A DNA stretch of 10,803 nt from Nitrospiraceae bacterium (GTDB lineage Bacteria > Nitrospirota > Thermodesulfovibrionia > UBA6902): NCBI GenBank assembly GCA_020354155.1, contig CP070644.1, positions 1,474,925 through 1,485,727 of the forward strand, read 5' to 3'. This document shows positions 1 to 6,385 of the stretch, piece after piece. Numbering within the stretch: the stretch's first letter is position 1; each line of letters opens with the position of its first letter. The position numbers and the translations under genes are program-made. The notes below the pieces were generated by a model that was not told where the DNA came from, searched no databases, and saw only the letters and a program-made list of their open reading frames with translations.

Positions 1-325
1 CAGTGGGTCCTATAAAGGTAATCTGAGACGCCGTGCATGCCTCAACAAAGTTAGGATTCTCAGCGAGAAACCCGTAACCTGGATGAACGGCCTCGGCATC
101 GGTAATTTCAGCAGCGCTTATTATGGCAGGAATATTCAGATAACTCTGGGCAGCCGACGCAGGACCAATACATACTGCTTCATCAGCCAACCTGACGGGA
201 AGCGTATGGCGGTCCACGTCAGAATAAACAACGGCTGTATTGATACCAAGCTCATGGCATGCCCTGATAATCCTTACTGCTATCTCTCCTCTGTTTGCTA
301 CAAGAATTTTCTTAAAGAGGCTCAT
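1..325 (-). CDS. accC: Biotin carboxylase subunit of acetyl-CoA carboxylase, N-terminal 108 residues (runs off left edge)
   Basis: AccC carboxylates the biotin carried on AccB using ATP and bicarbonate, the first half-reaction of acetyl-CoA carboxylase at the head of fatty acid synthesis in the cytoplasm. The 108 visible codons read MSLFKKILVANRGEIAVR at the start, the hallmark beginning of the biotin carboxylase N-terminal (pre-ATP-grasp) domain, and contain HPGYGFLAEN at residues 81-90. The ATP-grasp and C-terminal domains lie beyond base 1; the family is usually near 450 residues, so about three quarters of the gene is missing because of the window edge, not because of a defect. The ATG (325-323) overlaps the accB TGA (324-322) as ATGA, and I see no clear Shine-Dalgarno sequence before it, so translation is probably coupled to accB. 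Family assignment is firm; pyruvate or propionyl-CoA carboxylase paralogues share this N-terminus, but the accB partner decides for acetyl-CoA carboxylase. Confidence 0.96.
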   Translation of the reverse strand, partial: MSLFKKILVANRGEIAVRIIRACHELGINTAVVYSDVDRHTLPVRLADEAVCIGPASAAQSYLNIPAIISAAEITDAEAVHPGYGFLAENPNFVEACTASQITFIGPT

Positions 326-762
326 GCCGGGTCTATGAGGAACAGCGACTCACCATATTCAACGGGATTACCGTTTTCAACGAGAATCTTTGTTATCGTG
401 CCGTCTCTATCGCTTTCTATCTCATTCATCAGTTTCATTGCCTCTACAATGCACAGCACCTGCCCCTTCTTAACGATACTTCCAACTTCCACAAAGGGGG
501 GTGCTTCTGGGGCAGGCGAGCGGTGGAATATTCCTACAATGGGGGATGAAATTGCGGCTAATGTCTCATCTGCCTGAGGCACTTCTTTCTCTACGGTTCT
601 TTCAGATTCTATACTGCTTACTCCTGCAGGGCGATGTGCAGATACTGATTCAAATTTTTCACGCTTGATCTTGATCTTCGCCCCTTCTCTCTCGAGCTGA
701 AGTTCTGTAATGTCCGTGTCTTTTAAGAGCTCGATCAGATCTTTTAATTCATCAAGGTCCAT
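322..762 (-). CDS. accB: Biotin carboxyl carrier protein of acetyl-CoA carboxylase
   Basis: AccB carries the biotin that moves CO2 between the AccC and AccA/AccD active sites. The 146-residue protein has the typical three parts: an N-terminal segment (1-36, beginning MDLDELKDLIELL and ending in IKIKRE), a linker of low conservation (about 37-68), and a biotinyl domain (about 70-146). The biotin site is EAMKLMNEI, with the modified lysine at residue 110; the segment SPIVGIFHRSPAPEAPPF ahead of it matches the usual AccB lead-in with its insert. Length is near the family norm. The start is supported by the canonical N-terminus and by GGGGA five bases upstream. It follows efp after 68 nt, the largest gap in this gene cluster, and overlaps accC by four bases. 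I saw no convincing promoter in the 68 nt. Confidence 0.97.
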   Translation of the reverse strand: MDLDELKDLIELLKDTDITELQLEREGAKIKIKREKFESVSAHRPAGVSSIESERTVEKEVPQADETLAAISSPIVGIFHRSPAPEAPPFVEVGSIVKKGQVLCIVEAMKLMNEIESDRDGTITKILVENGNPVEYGESLFLIDPA

Positions 763-830
763 AATCTTCCCCGTTTCCTATCAATATCCTTTTTATAATT
801 ACCGTCGTTAAACCCTGAAACCGTGTTATC

Positions 831-1391
831 TCATTTCACTCTCTCGATATATTCTGAAGTTCTTGTGTCAATCTTAATCATATCTCCTTCGTTCAGGTGG
901 AATGGCACTTTTACGGTAACACCCGATTCGAGTTCAGCAGGTTTACTTCCTCCGCTTGCCGTATCTCCCTTGAAACCAGGGTCTGTTTTAACAATCTTAA
1001 GCTCAACAAACATGGGCACTTCTACACCTATGGTCGATCCCTCATAGAGCAGAACACTTACCATCATGTTCTCGATAAGAAACTTTTTTGCATCACCAAG
1101 CTGCTCTGCTGTTAAGGCGATCTGCTCGTAGCTCTCATTGTCCATCAAATGATACTGTTCCCCGTCATTATAGAGATACTGCATTTTTCTTTCTTCAAGG
1201 TCAGGCTTTTCAAACTTCTCCCCCCCCTTGAAGGAATCATCAAAGATACTCCCTGTCTTGAGATTTTTCAGCTTCGTTCTGACTATGGCACCCCCTCTGC
1301 CCATTTTATGATGCTGAAAATCAACTATCTCATGTGGAGCACCCTTATACTCTATTTTCATTCCCTTCCTGAAATCACTTGTTGAAACCAC
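831..1391 (-). CDS. efp: Translation elongation factor P, with arginine at the loop tip
   Basis: EF-P binds between the P and E sites of the ribosome and restarts synthesis stalled at consecutive prolines. The 186-residue length and three-domain plan match the family: an N-terminal KOW-like domain (about 1-65), a central OB domain (about 67-128) and a C-terminal OB domain (about 130-185) that ends with the signature GDMIKIDTRTSEYIERV. The loop that reaches the peptidyl-tRNA reads KMGRGGAIVRTKLKN, so the residue matching the modified Lys34 of E. coli is Arg32 here. Arg at this place is known in the EarP-rhamnosylated class, but the flanking residues resemble the lysine class, so whether it is modified is open. 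The start is GTG, chosen because AGAGG lies 7 nt upstream and the N-terminus VSTSDFRKG is canonical. The gene follows the peptidase gene by 12 nt. Confidence 0.97.
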   Translation of the reverse strand: MVSTSDFRKGMKIEYKGAPHEIVDFQHHKMGRGGAIVRTKLKNLKTGSIFDDSFKGGEKFEKPDLEERKMQYLYNDGEQYHLMDNESYEQIALTAEQLGDAKKFLIENMMVSVLLYEGSTIGVEVPMFVELKIVKTDPGFKGDTASGGSKPAELESGVTVKVPFHLNEGDMIKIDTRTSEYIERVK

Positions 1392-1393
1392 GT

Positions 1394-1403
1394 TCCTACC
1401 TCT
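1394..1403 (-). promoter_or_regulatory. Ribosome binding site that fixes the GTG start of efp
   Basis: On the minus strand AGAGGTAGGA fills the gap between the peptidase TAG stop (1406-1404) and the efp GTG (1391-1389). AGAGG ends 7 nt before the GTG, a standard distance, while the second purine run AGGA is only 2 nt away and is probably not the one used. It supports the non-ATG start. Confidence 0.75.
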
Positions 1404-2468
1404 CTATCCTATTATTTTTATCTTTTTTGACAGCTTATTAAAGACCCTTGCCTTACTGCCGCTGACAGCTACCATGTCCTCTATTCGTACTCCTCCAAAA
1501 CCGGGCACATAAATTCCCGGTTCAATTGTCAGCACCATGTTCCTGGTCAGCACATCCCTGCTCCGCCACGATACAGAGGGCTGTTCATGAACCTGAAGGC
1601 CAACGCCATGCCCTGTGCCATGTCCAAAATTATCACCATATCCTTTATGCTTTATCAAGTCCCGCGCTGCACTGTCAACAGTACTCGCCCTGACTCCGGA
1701 TTTGACTGCAGCAATTGCTCTCAGCTGTGCTTCAGAAACGATAGCATAGATTTCTTTTTGCTTCGCCATGTCCCTGCCCCTGACCAGTACTGTTCTGGTC
1801 ATGTCCGAAAAATATCCTTCGTATTCACCGCCCCAGTCAATTACGATGAGGTCGCCTTTTTTTACAGTTTTGTTCGTAGGCTGTGCATGGGGTAATGCAG
1901 ACCTTGAACCAGAGGCTACTATAACTTCAAAAGGCAGATTTTTGCAACCTTCATCTTTCAGAAAACTCTCCAATTTTTCAGCAAGTTTCAGCTCTGTTAT
2001 GCCTGGTTTTATCAGGGGCAGCAACCTTCTGAAGGCACGTTCTGCCCGTCTCACTGCAGCGCTGATACATTCCACCTCATAGGCAGACTTGACAATCCGC
2101 AGGGATTCAACGGTATCAATTAACGGTTTGAGTCTGATCTTTCTTTTCTGGAGTTTACGAAACAGTGCATAACTTACGTTGCCTGCCTCAAAACCGAGTC
2201 GTCTTATCCTCAGTTCATGAACAATATCTCTGATCTCTTCTGTTCGCTCAGAGTGCTCAATCTCAACATGAAATCCCCTGACCTCATCCCGTGCCTGCTC
2301 CTTATATCGAAAGTCAGTGACGAAGACTGCATAGTTACCGTTGATCACTACATAGCCCGATGATCCGGTAAACCCCGTCAGATACCGTACATTTATAATA
2401 TCCGTTATAAGGAGACCGTCAATCTTTAACCGGGATATCTCTCGTCTAAGAAGAGCCTTTTTTTGCAT
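1404..2468 (-). CDS. pepP: M24B metallopeptidase, Xaa-Pro aminopeptidase/dipeptidase type
   Basis: This cytoplasmic metallopeptidase should remove residues next to proline from peptides. The 354-residue protein has a creatinase-like N-terminal domain (about 3-125, with YLTGFTGSSGY near residues 29-39) and a pita-bread catalytic domain (about 130-354). The five metal ligands expected of clan M24 are visible: Asp211 in DWGG, Asp222 in SDMTR, His287 in HGTGHGVG, Glu316 in EPGIY and Glu330 in RIED; His294 in LQVHE is also kept. It is therefore likely active. Short M24B proteins of this size beside aroQ and efp (as with B. subtilis YqhT) are annotated variously as PepP or PepQ, and sequence alone does not fix substrate length. 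The ATG lies 20 nt inside the end of aroQ (23-nt overlap) and has no clear Shine-Dalgarno sequence, which suggests coupling to aroQ translation. Pairing with efp is common and links proline handling in peptides and on ribosomes only by theme. Confidence 0.93.
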   Translation of the reverse strand: MQKKALLRREISRLKIDGLLITDIINVRYLTGFTGSSGYVVINGNYAVFVTDFRYKEQARDEVRGFHVEIEHSERTEEIRDIVHELRIRRLGFEAGNVSYALFRKLQKRKIRLKPLIDTVESLRIVKSAYEVECISAAVRRAERAFRRLLPLIKPGITELKLAEKLESFLKDEGCKNLPFEVIVASGSRSALPHAQPTNKTVKKGDLIVIDWGGEYEGYFSDMTRTVLVRGRDMAKQKEIYAIVSEAQLRAIAAVKSGVRASTVDSAARDLIKHKGYGDNFGHGTGHGVGLQVHEQPSVSWRSRDVLTRNMVLTIEPGIYVPGFGGVRIEDMVAVSGSKARVFNKLSKKIKIIG

Positions 2469-2892
2469 GTGCTATGGAAGCAGCAGCCCTTAATCCAAGC
2501 AGATAACTCTCAGGTCCAAAGCCTGATATCTGCCCGTGCGCAACAGGGGCAATAAGAGATTTCTGTCTGAACTCTTCTCTTTGGTGAATGTTGGAAAGGT
2601 GGATTTCCACTGCAGGTATTTTTACTGCAGCGATTGCATCCCTGATGGCTATGCTAGTGTGCGTGTACGCCGCAGGGTTAATAAGAAGGGCGTGAAATGA
2701 ATCAGACTTTTGTATGAAGTCAACGATCTCGCCCTCATGGTTCGATTGTATAATGTCGATGTCAACACCAAGGTCAGCGGAAAGTTTCTTCAGAGAAGCG
2801 TTAATCTCCTCAAGGGTTTGAGAGCCATAAATATCGGCCTCCCGGGTCCCAAGGAGGTTCAGGTTCGGGCCATGTATGACAAGTATTTTCAT
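2446..2892 (-). CDS. aroQ: 3-dehydroquinate dehydratase, type II
   Basis: AroQ converts 3-dehydroquinate to 3-dehydroshikimate, the third step of chorismate and aromatic amino acid synthesis. The 148-residue length fits the small dodecameric type II class, which is unrelated to the AroD type I enzyme. Visible signatures are HGPNLNLLGTRE (7-18), the catalytic tyrosine Tyr22 in IYG, SNHEGE (50-55), INPAAYTHTS (71-80), EIHLSN (96-101) with the catalytic histidine at 98, and FRQKS (108-112). The active-site set is complete. The ATG starts 4 nt after the coaBC TAG, with only a short GAG in front of it, so coupling to coaBC translation is likely. Its last 23 nt overlap the start of the peptidase gene. 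Confidence 0.97.
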   Translation of the reverse strand: MKILVIHGPNLNLLGTREADIYGSQTLEEINASLKKLSADLGVDIDIIQSNHEGEIVDFIQKSDSFHALLINPAAYTHTSIAIRDAIAAVKIPAVEIHLSNIHQREEFRQKSLIAPVAHGQISGFGPESYLLGLRAAASIAHAKKGSS

Positions 2893-2896
2893 CTCG

Positions 2897-4072
2897 CTAT
2901 GGTTGTCGATTAAACAGTCTGTCTAGAATTATATCTGCTGCTTCAATTTTTTGCATTAAAGGATATTCAGACAAATTCCCTTTCCTGTCAATTATTGATA
3001 TTTCATTCGTGTCAACATCAAATCCAGAATCTTTTTTTGAAATATCATTCAGCACAATAAGGTCAAGGTTTTTATTCTTTAATTTTTCTTTTGCACTTCT
3101 GATATCCATCCCTGATTCTGCGGCAAAGCCGACCAGGACTGCTTCCCCTTTCCGCTCCCCGGCCTTTTTTAAAATATCAGCAGTTTTCTTCAGCTTCAGG
3201 TCCAGAATCACCTTTTTATCAAGTTTTCCCTGTTCCGGCCTTGCAGGAGAAATATCAGATACAGCAGCAGCCATGATAAGAGCATCCGCTTTTTTTAAAC
3301 GTGTTAATACCGCCTTTTCCATTTCTCCGGCTGTCTCAACCGGATGCAGCTCTACCCTCTGAGGCGGTCTCTCAGAAGAAGGACCAGTGATGAGGGTGAC
3401 CTCCGCGCCTCTCCTGGTAGCAGCCAAGGCAATCGCATATCCCATCTTTCCTGATGAACGGTTCGATATATACCTGGCAACATCGATGGATTCACGGGTA
3501 GGCCCTGCTGTGACTATAACTTTTTTCCCTTTCAGGTCCTTCTCTGCAAGGGTATGAACCACAGACTCCACAAGTACGGCGGTCTCAGACATTCGGCCTT
3601 CACCTTCATCTCCACAGGCAAGAGTGCCCTTTTCGGGCCCAACAAAGATTACACCCCTTTTCTCTATCTTCTTTATGCTTTTCTGCACGACCGGGTTGCG
3701 GTACATCCTGCAGTTCATTGCGGGAGCAACGAGTACAGGTCCTTCAAAGGAAAGCATTAATGTACTGAGAAGGTTATCTGCAATGCCACAGGATAGTTTA
3801 TTAATGGTATTTGCCGTAGCTGGAGCAATCAGAAACAGGTCCGATGTCTTTGCGAGTTCCAGGTGGCTGAAAGGATCTTCAAAAAGGTCTCTGTGAGCAG
3901 TCGTACCCGTTACTGCCTCCAGTGTATAGGGAGGGATGAACTTACTTCCCGCTTCTGTTATGACCGTCTGAATACTTGCACCCTGTTCGATGAGACGACG
4001 GGCAATGTCAGGCGTTTTATATGCTGCGATACTTCCGGTTATCCCCAAAAGGATACGTTTGCCTTTAAGCAC
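2897..4072 (-). CDS. coaBC: Bifunctional phosphopantothenoylcysteine decarboxylase / phosphopantothenate-cysteine ligase
   Basis: CoaBC performs two successive steps of coenzyme A synthesis: CTP-dependent joining of cysteine to 4'-phosphopantothenate (CoaB half) and FMN-dependent decarboxylation to 4'-phosphopantetheine (CoaC half). The 391-residue protein has the CoaC flavoprotein domain at about 1-180, with the active-site residues His70 (SHLELA), Asn120 (APAMN) and Cys153 (LACGDEGEGRM). The CoaB domain at about 184-391 shows TAGPTRE (188-194) and YISNRSSGKMGYA (201-213). Both halves look intact. The start is GTG at 4072-4070, chosen because translation gives the canonical LKGKRILLGITGSIAAYKT; GGAG inside the rpoZ end is about 13 nt upstream, longer than ideal. 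Only 5 nt separate it from rpoZ and 4 nt from aroQ. In many bacteria priA follows coaBC; here aroQ does. Confidence 0.97.
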   Translation of the reverse strand: MLKGKRILLGITGSIAAYKTPDIARRLIEQGASIQTVITEAGSKFIPPYTLEAVTGTTAHRDLFEDPFSHLELAKTSDLFLIAPATANTINKLSCGIADNLLSTLMLSFEGPVLVAPAMNCRMYRNPVVQKSIKKIEKRGVIFVGPEKGTLACGDEGEGRMSETAVLVESVVHTLAEKDLKGKKVIVTAGPTRESIDVARYISNRSSGKMGYAIALAATRRGAEVTLITGPSSERPPQRVELHPVETAGEMEKAVLTRLKKADALIMAAAVSDISPARPEQGKLDKKVILDLKLKKTADILKKAGERKGEAVLVGFAAESGMDIRSAKEKLKNKNLDLIVLNDISKKDSGFDVDTNEISIIDRKGNLSEYPLMQKIEAADIILDRLFNRQP

Positions 4073-4077
4073 GCTTA

Positions 4078-4461
4078 TCAGCTGTCTCCGAATATATCCT
4101 CAATGCTACGCTTCTGCTCGGATTCGCTCTTTTCACTCAGGTAGGTCTTAAGGTCTTTCTCGAGCTCGGATATGTCTTCCGGCATGGTTTCCTTCTGCTG
4201 GGCCTCATCCATCATTTTCTTCTGTGTCTGTTTTTTGGCTTCTTCAGTGGCTTTTTGGGCTTCCTCACCCATCAGTACCTTGACTGCTCCCTGTGCAACT
4301 TCTTCGATTGCGAGAGTAGTGATCTTGCGGGCCTTGGATTGAATAACCGGCAGGTCTCCCTGAGAAAGGTCTTTTGCCCTCCTGACCGAGGCAATAACAA
4401 GCCTGTACGTACCATCTAATTTTTCCTTATCGTAGGAAATCGGCAATGAAATTATATCCAT
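4078..4461 (-). CDS. rpoZ: RNA polymerase omega subunit with long charged C-terminal tail
   Basis: Omega binds the beta-prime subunit, helps assemble RNA polymerase and in some bacteria forms part of a ppGpp site. The RpoZ core is at about residues 8-65: SYDKEKLDGTYRLVIASVRRAKDL, then an ITTLAIEEVAQG segment matching the family's 'T(I/T)A(L/I)EE' helix. At 127 residues the protein is longer than many omegas (about 70-95). The extra part, about 66-127, is rich in Glu, Lys and Gln (for example EEAQKATEEAKKQTQKK), is probably helical or coiled coil, and ends in the acidic stretch SIEDIFGDS. The start is firm because of the perfect AAGGAGG in front of it. It sits between gmk and coaBC, its common place. 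The family call rests on the core and context; the tail has no function I can name. Confidence 0.9.
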   Translation of the reverse strand: MDIISLPISYDKEKLDGTYRLVIASVRRAKDLSQGDLPVIQSKARKITTLAIEEVAQGAVKVLMGEEAQKATEEAKKQTQKKMMDEAQQKETMPEDISELEKDLKTYLSEKSESEQKRSIEDIFGDS

Positions 4462-4464
4462 CTG

Positions 4465-4473
4465 TCCTCCTTT
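4465..4473 (-). promoter_or_regulatory. Strong Shine-Dalgarno of rpoZ overlapping the gmk stop codon
   Basis: The minus strand reads AAAGGAGGA ending 3 nt before the rpoZ ATG. Its first As belong to the gmk TAA stop (4474-4472), so termination of gmk and initiation of rpoZ share bases. It is the strongest ribosome binding site in the window and stands in contrast to gmk, nrdR and accC, which show none. Confidence 0.85.
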
Positions 4474-5113
4474 ATCTGATAATATTCTTTATCCATCCAT
4501 GATCTGCCCGTTCTGTCCTGAGCTTTGTCGAACTGATGATACTCTCAAGGTCCTTCAGGGCCTGATCAATATTGTCATTCACAACTACATAGTCATACTC
4601 CCTGTAATGGGCTATTTCTCCTCCTGCGTTTTTCATCCGCTGCGTTATGGTCTCACTGGAATCGGTTGATCGATCTTTCAGTCTCTTTTTGAGTGTCCTG
4701 AGTGAGGGCGGCAAAATGAATATATATACTGCTTCATTACAGGTGCTCCTGAGTTGCTGCGCACCACGAACGTCAACATCGAGTATTATATCATAACCAT
4801 CCCGGTTTAATTTCCTGATCCTCTTTAACGATGTTCCGTATAAATTTCCATGTACCATGGCCCATTCTGCAAATTCACCTTTTGCAATGAGATTCATAAA
4901 TTTTTTTTCGGTGACAAAAGAATAATGCACATCCTGTTTCTCTCCCTTGCGGGGAGGTCGTGTCGTGTAGGAGACAGACAATTTCAAATTTGGCATTTTG
5001 CTCATCAATCTGGAGCATAAGGTTGATTTTCCGGCACCGGAGGGTGCAGAAACGACAAAGGTTGTTCCCGTTGATTTCTTTTTTGATGTTTTTTTTGCTT
5101 TCGCATTTGTCAT
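4472..5113 (-). CDS. gmk: Guanylate kinase
   Basis: Gmk phosphorylates GMP to GDP with ATP, an essential step in guanine nucleotide supply. The 213-residue protein carries the P-loop SAPSGAGKST at 22-31, the GMP-binding segment SYTTRPPRKGE at 48-58, the lid-region pattern VHYSFVTEKKF (62-72), GNLYGTS (89-95), and DVDVRGAQQL (112-121), followed by the RMKNAGGEIAHY and YDYVVVNDN segments that bind nucleotide. All expected motifs are present. Residues 3-14 form a lysine-rich extension (AKAKKTSKKKS) before the first strand; the same region is A-rich in the mRNA. The ATG is 9 nt after the remA stop and has no Shine-Dalgarno, so initiation may rely on coupling and on the A-rich early codons. No nearer ATG fits better. 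Confidence 0.97.
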   Translation of the reverse strand: MTNAKAKKTSKKKSTGTTFVVSAPSGAGKSTLCSRLMSKMPNLKLSVSYTTRPPRKGEKQDVHYSFVTEKKFMNLIAKGEFAEWAMVHGNLYGTSLKRIRKLNRDGYDIILDVDVRGAQQLRSTCNEAVYIFILPPSLRTLKKRLKDRSTDSSETITQRMKNAGGEIAHYREYDYVVVNDNIDQALKDLESIISSTKLRTERADHGWIKNIIR

Positions 5114-5122
5114 GGCGTGCTT

Positions 5123-5380
5123 TTATTGAAATCGCTGGGTAATGGTCTCGACCTGCAGGGCAGACAAAATGATATGATCACTGTCGGTGACTATGATGGC
5201 TCTCGTTTTTCGTCCCTGTGTTGCATCTATCAATTTTCCCCGTTCGCCGGCCTCTTCCCTCAGTCTCTTTATCGGAGACGAACCGGGTGCAACAACTGCT
5301 ATGACTCTGGCTGCTGACACAACATTGCCAAAACCGATATTGATAAGGGAAACATTCCTGTCATTCCTGTCATTTGTCAT
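5123..5380 (-). CDS. remA: RemA-like (DUF370) regulatory protein
   Basis: RemA of Bacillus subtilis is a small DNA-binding protein that activates biofilm matrix genes; its role outside Firmicutes is mostly unknown. The 85-residue product contains the full DUF370 pattern: LINIGFGNVVSAARVIAVVAP (12-32 overall), SSPIKRLREEA, RGKLIDATQGRKTRAIIVTDSDH and ILSALQ. Most family members begin directly at the (M)LINIGFGN segment. Here the only in-frame start is 11 codons earlier, giving an N-terminal MTNDRNDRNVS that is encoded by a 9-bp tandem repeat. The position that is usually Asn in the 'SANR' motif is Ala (SAAR). The ATG begins 2 nt after the yicC stop, and gmk follows 9 nt downstream, the customary yicC-remA-gmk order. 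I infer a conserved regulator; its targets cannot be read from this window. Confidence 0.92.
   Translation of the reverse strand: MTNDRNDRNVSLINIGFGNVVSAARVIAVVAPGSSPIKRLREEAGERGKLIDATQGRKTRAIIVTDSDHIILSALQVETITQRFQ
5353..5377 (-). repeat. 9-bp tandem repeat inside the start of remA
   Basis: On the plus strand CATTCCTGT occurs twice in tandem (5353-5361 and 5362-5370), followed by a third copy shortened by two bases, CATTTGT (5371-5377). On the coding strand the unit is in frame and yields the peptide NDRNDRN right after the start of RemA. Each full copy also contains AGGA followed by ATG-like sequence. Because the unit is a multiple of three, copy-number change would add or remove three residues without a frameshift. 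Confidence 0.85.
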
Positions 5381-5382
5381 AT

Positions 5383-6249
5383 TTACTGAAGATTCTGAGC
5401 CTGCTCTTTTATTTTTTCGAGTTCGTATTTCATCTCTACTACCTGTGTTGATATTTCAGCGTCTCTGGCCTTGGAACCGATGGTATTGACCTCCCGTCGT
5501 AATTCCTGGACTATGAAATCAATTTTTTTTCCGATTGCTTCACCGGGGGTTTCTATCAGTTTTTCAAGATGCTCAAGGTGACTCTTGATTCTGACAATTT
5601 CCTCAGTGATGTCTGTTCGTTCAACGAGTATTGCTGCCTCCTGAACCAGCCTGTCATCATCTATTGAAGTATCAGCGAGAAACTCCTGTAATCGCTCATA
5701 CAGTTTCTGGCGGGTTTCAGAAATAAAGCTATCACGCTTTTTTTCAATGTGACCGCCAAATTCATGAATCAGCCCCACTCTCTCCTTGATGTCACGGACA
5801 AGATTCCTGCCTTCTTCAATACGCATTGCCTGCAGTTCATCAAGGGCTGCTTCAAGAGTATTGTTCAGTTCCCCGACTTCAACATCCTCCTCCATACAGA
5901 ATATATCTCTGTAACCTGCAAGAACCTGTATCCCGATATCATCGGACAACGAAAGATCGTCCTTCAGGGAATTGAGCGCATTATAATATTCACGGGCCAG
6001 GGATTTGTTTATCTTTACTTTTACAGCGTCTGCTTCCGGCCTGACAATATTGACCTCAATGCGGCCCCGGCTGAACCTGTTTTTGACTGCTTTTTTTACA
6101 GTACCTTCATAGGCAAACAGGATGGAGGGAAGGCTTACATGTATATCAAGATTTTTATGATTGATTGAACGGATCTCAACCTTGATATTTTCAGCAGCAC
6201 TTCGTCCGTAGCCTGTCATTGACTGGGCCTGCATTTTTTCCGGATTCAT
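5383..6249 (-). CDS. yicC: YicC/YloC family endoribonuclease
   Basis: YicC-type proteins (E. coli YicC, B. subtilis YloC) have been reported as endoribonucleases acting on RNA; older annotation calls them stress-induced proteins. The 288-residue length matches the family. The N-terminal domain begins MTGYGRS at residues 11-17 with VEIRSINHKNLDIHVSLP (24-41) close behind. The C-terminal DUF1732 region holds the family's most conserved stretch, KKIDFIVQELRREVNTIGSKARDAEIS (241-267), then VVEMKYELEKIKEQ. The start is uncertain: the ATG at 6249 has CAGG directly against it, too close to act, while ATGs at 6234 (residue 6) and 6219 (residue 11) have purine runs at 4 and 8 nt. The family normally begins one to four residues before MTGYG, so 6234 or 6219 may be the real start. 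It heads the ten-gene cluster. Confidence 0.94.
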   Translation of the reverse strand: MNPEKMQAQSMTGYGRSAAENIKVEIRSINHKNLDIHVSLPSILFAYEGTVKKAVKNRFSRGRIEVNIVRPEADAVKVKINKSLAREYYNALNSLKDDLSLSDDIGIQVLAGYRDIFCMEEDVEVGELNNTLEAALDELQAMRIEEGRNLVRDIKERVGLIHEFGGHIEKKRDSFISETRQKLYERLQEFLADTSIDDDRLVQEAAILVERTDITEEIVRIKSHLEHLEKLIETPGEAIGKKIDFIVQELRREVNTIGSKARDAEISTQVVEMKYELEKIKEQAQNLQ

Positions 6250-6292
6250 CCTGATTTTTTAATACAATTCATTAATTTCCGTAACTTATTAA

Positions 6293-6319
6293 CTTATATT
6301 ACTTTTTACAATAAGTCAA
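6293..6319 (-). promoter_or_regulatory. Possible promoter of the yicC-accC gene cluster
   Basis: In the 136-nt gap between clpC and yicC the minus strand has TTGACT (6319-6314, five of six to the sigma-70 -35 consensus) and TATAAG (6298-6293, five of six to the -10) separated by 15 bp, shorter than the preferred 17. Just downstream lie two near-direct copies of TAAGTTA with an 8-bp period. The gap is AT-rich, so such matches arise easily by chance; the position ahead of a ten-gene cluster is the main support. I saw no Rho-independent terminator for clpC in this gap. Confidence 0.3.
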
Positions 6320-6385
6320 TCAGGCAATCTCAACGGATTTGTACCTGCAAAAGGAAGTGGTATGAAGCATGAAATAAAAAAGGGA

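Larger units (their letters stand above)
1..6249 (-). other. Inferred ten-gene transcription unit yicC-remA-gmk-rpoZ-coaBC-aroQ-pepP-efp-accB-accC
   Basis: All ten genes read the same way. Spacings in order are 2, 9, 4-5 codon-scale or shorter gaps (10 nt gmk-rpoZ, 5 nt rpoZ-coaBC, 4 nt coaBC-aroQ), a 23-nt overlap (aroQ-pepP), 12 nt (pepP-efp), 68 nt (efp-accB) and a 4-nt ATGA overlap (accB-accC). No hairpin followed by a T-run was seen between any of them. Cotranscription is an inference from spacing; an additional internal promoter before accB cannot be excluded. Confidence 0.6.

Noticed and set aside
83..577. Plus-strand open frame of 164 codons opposite accC and accB
   Set aside because: It is fully antisense to two genes of certain identity, has no recognisable domain, and its composition mirrors the reverse of the coding strand.
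763..830. TATAAA in the efp-accB gap as an accB promoter
   Set aside because: The hexamer 17 bp upstream (TTTCAG) matches the -35 consensus poorly, and the genes are otherwise in a tight cluster.
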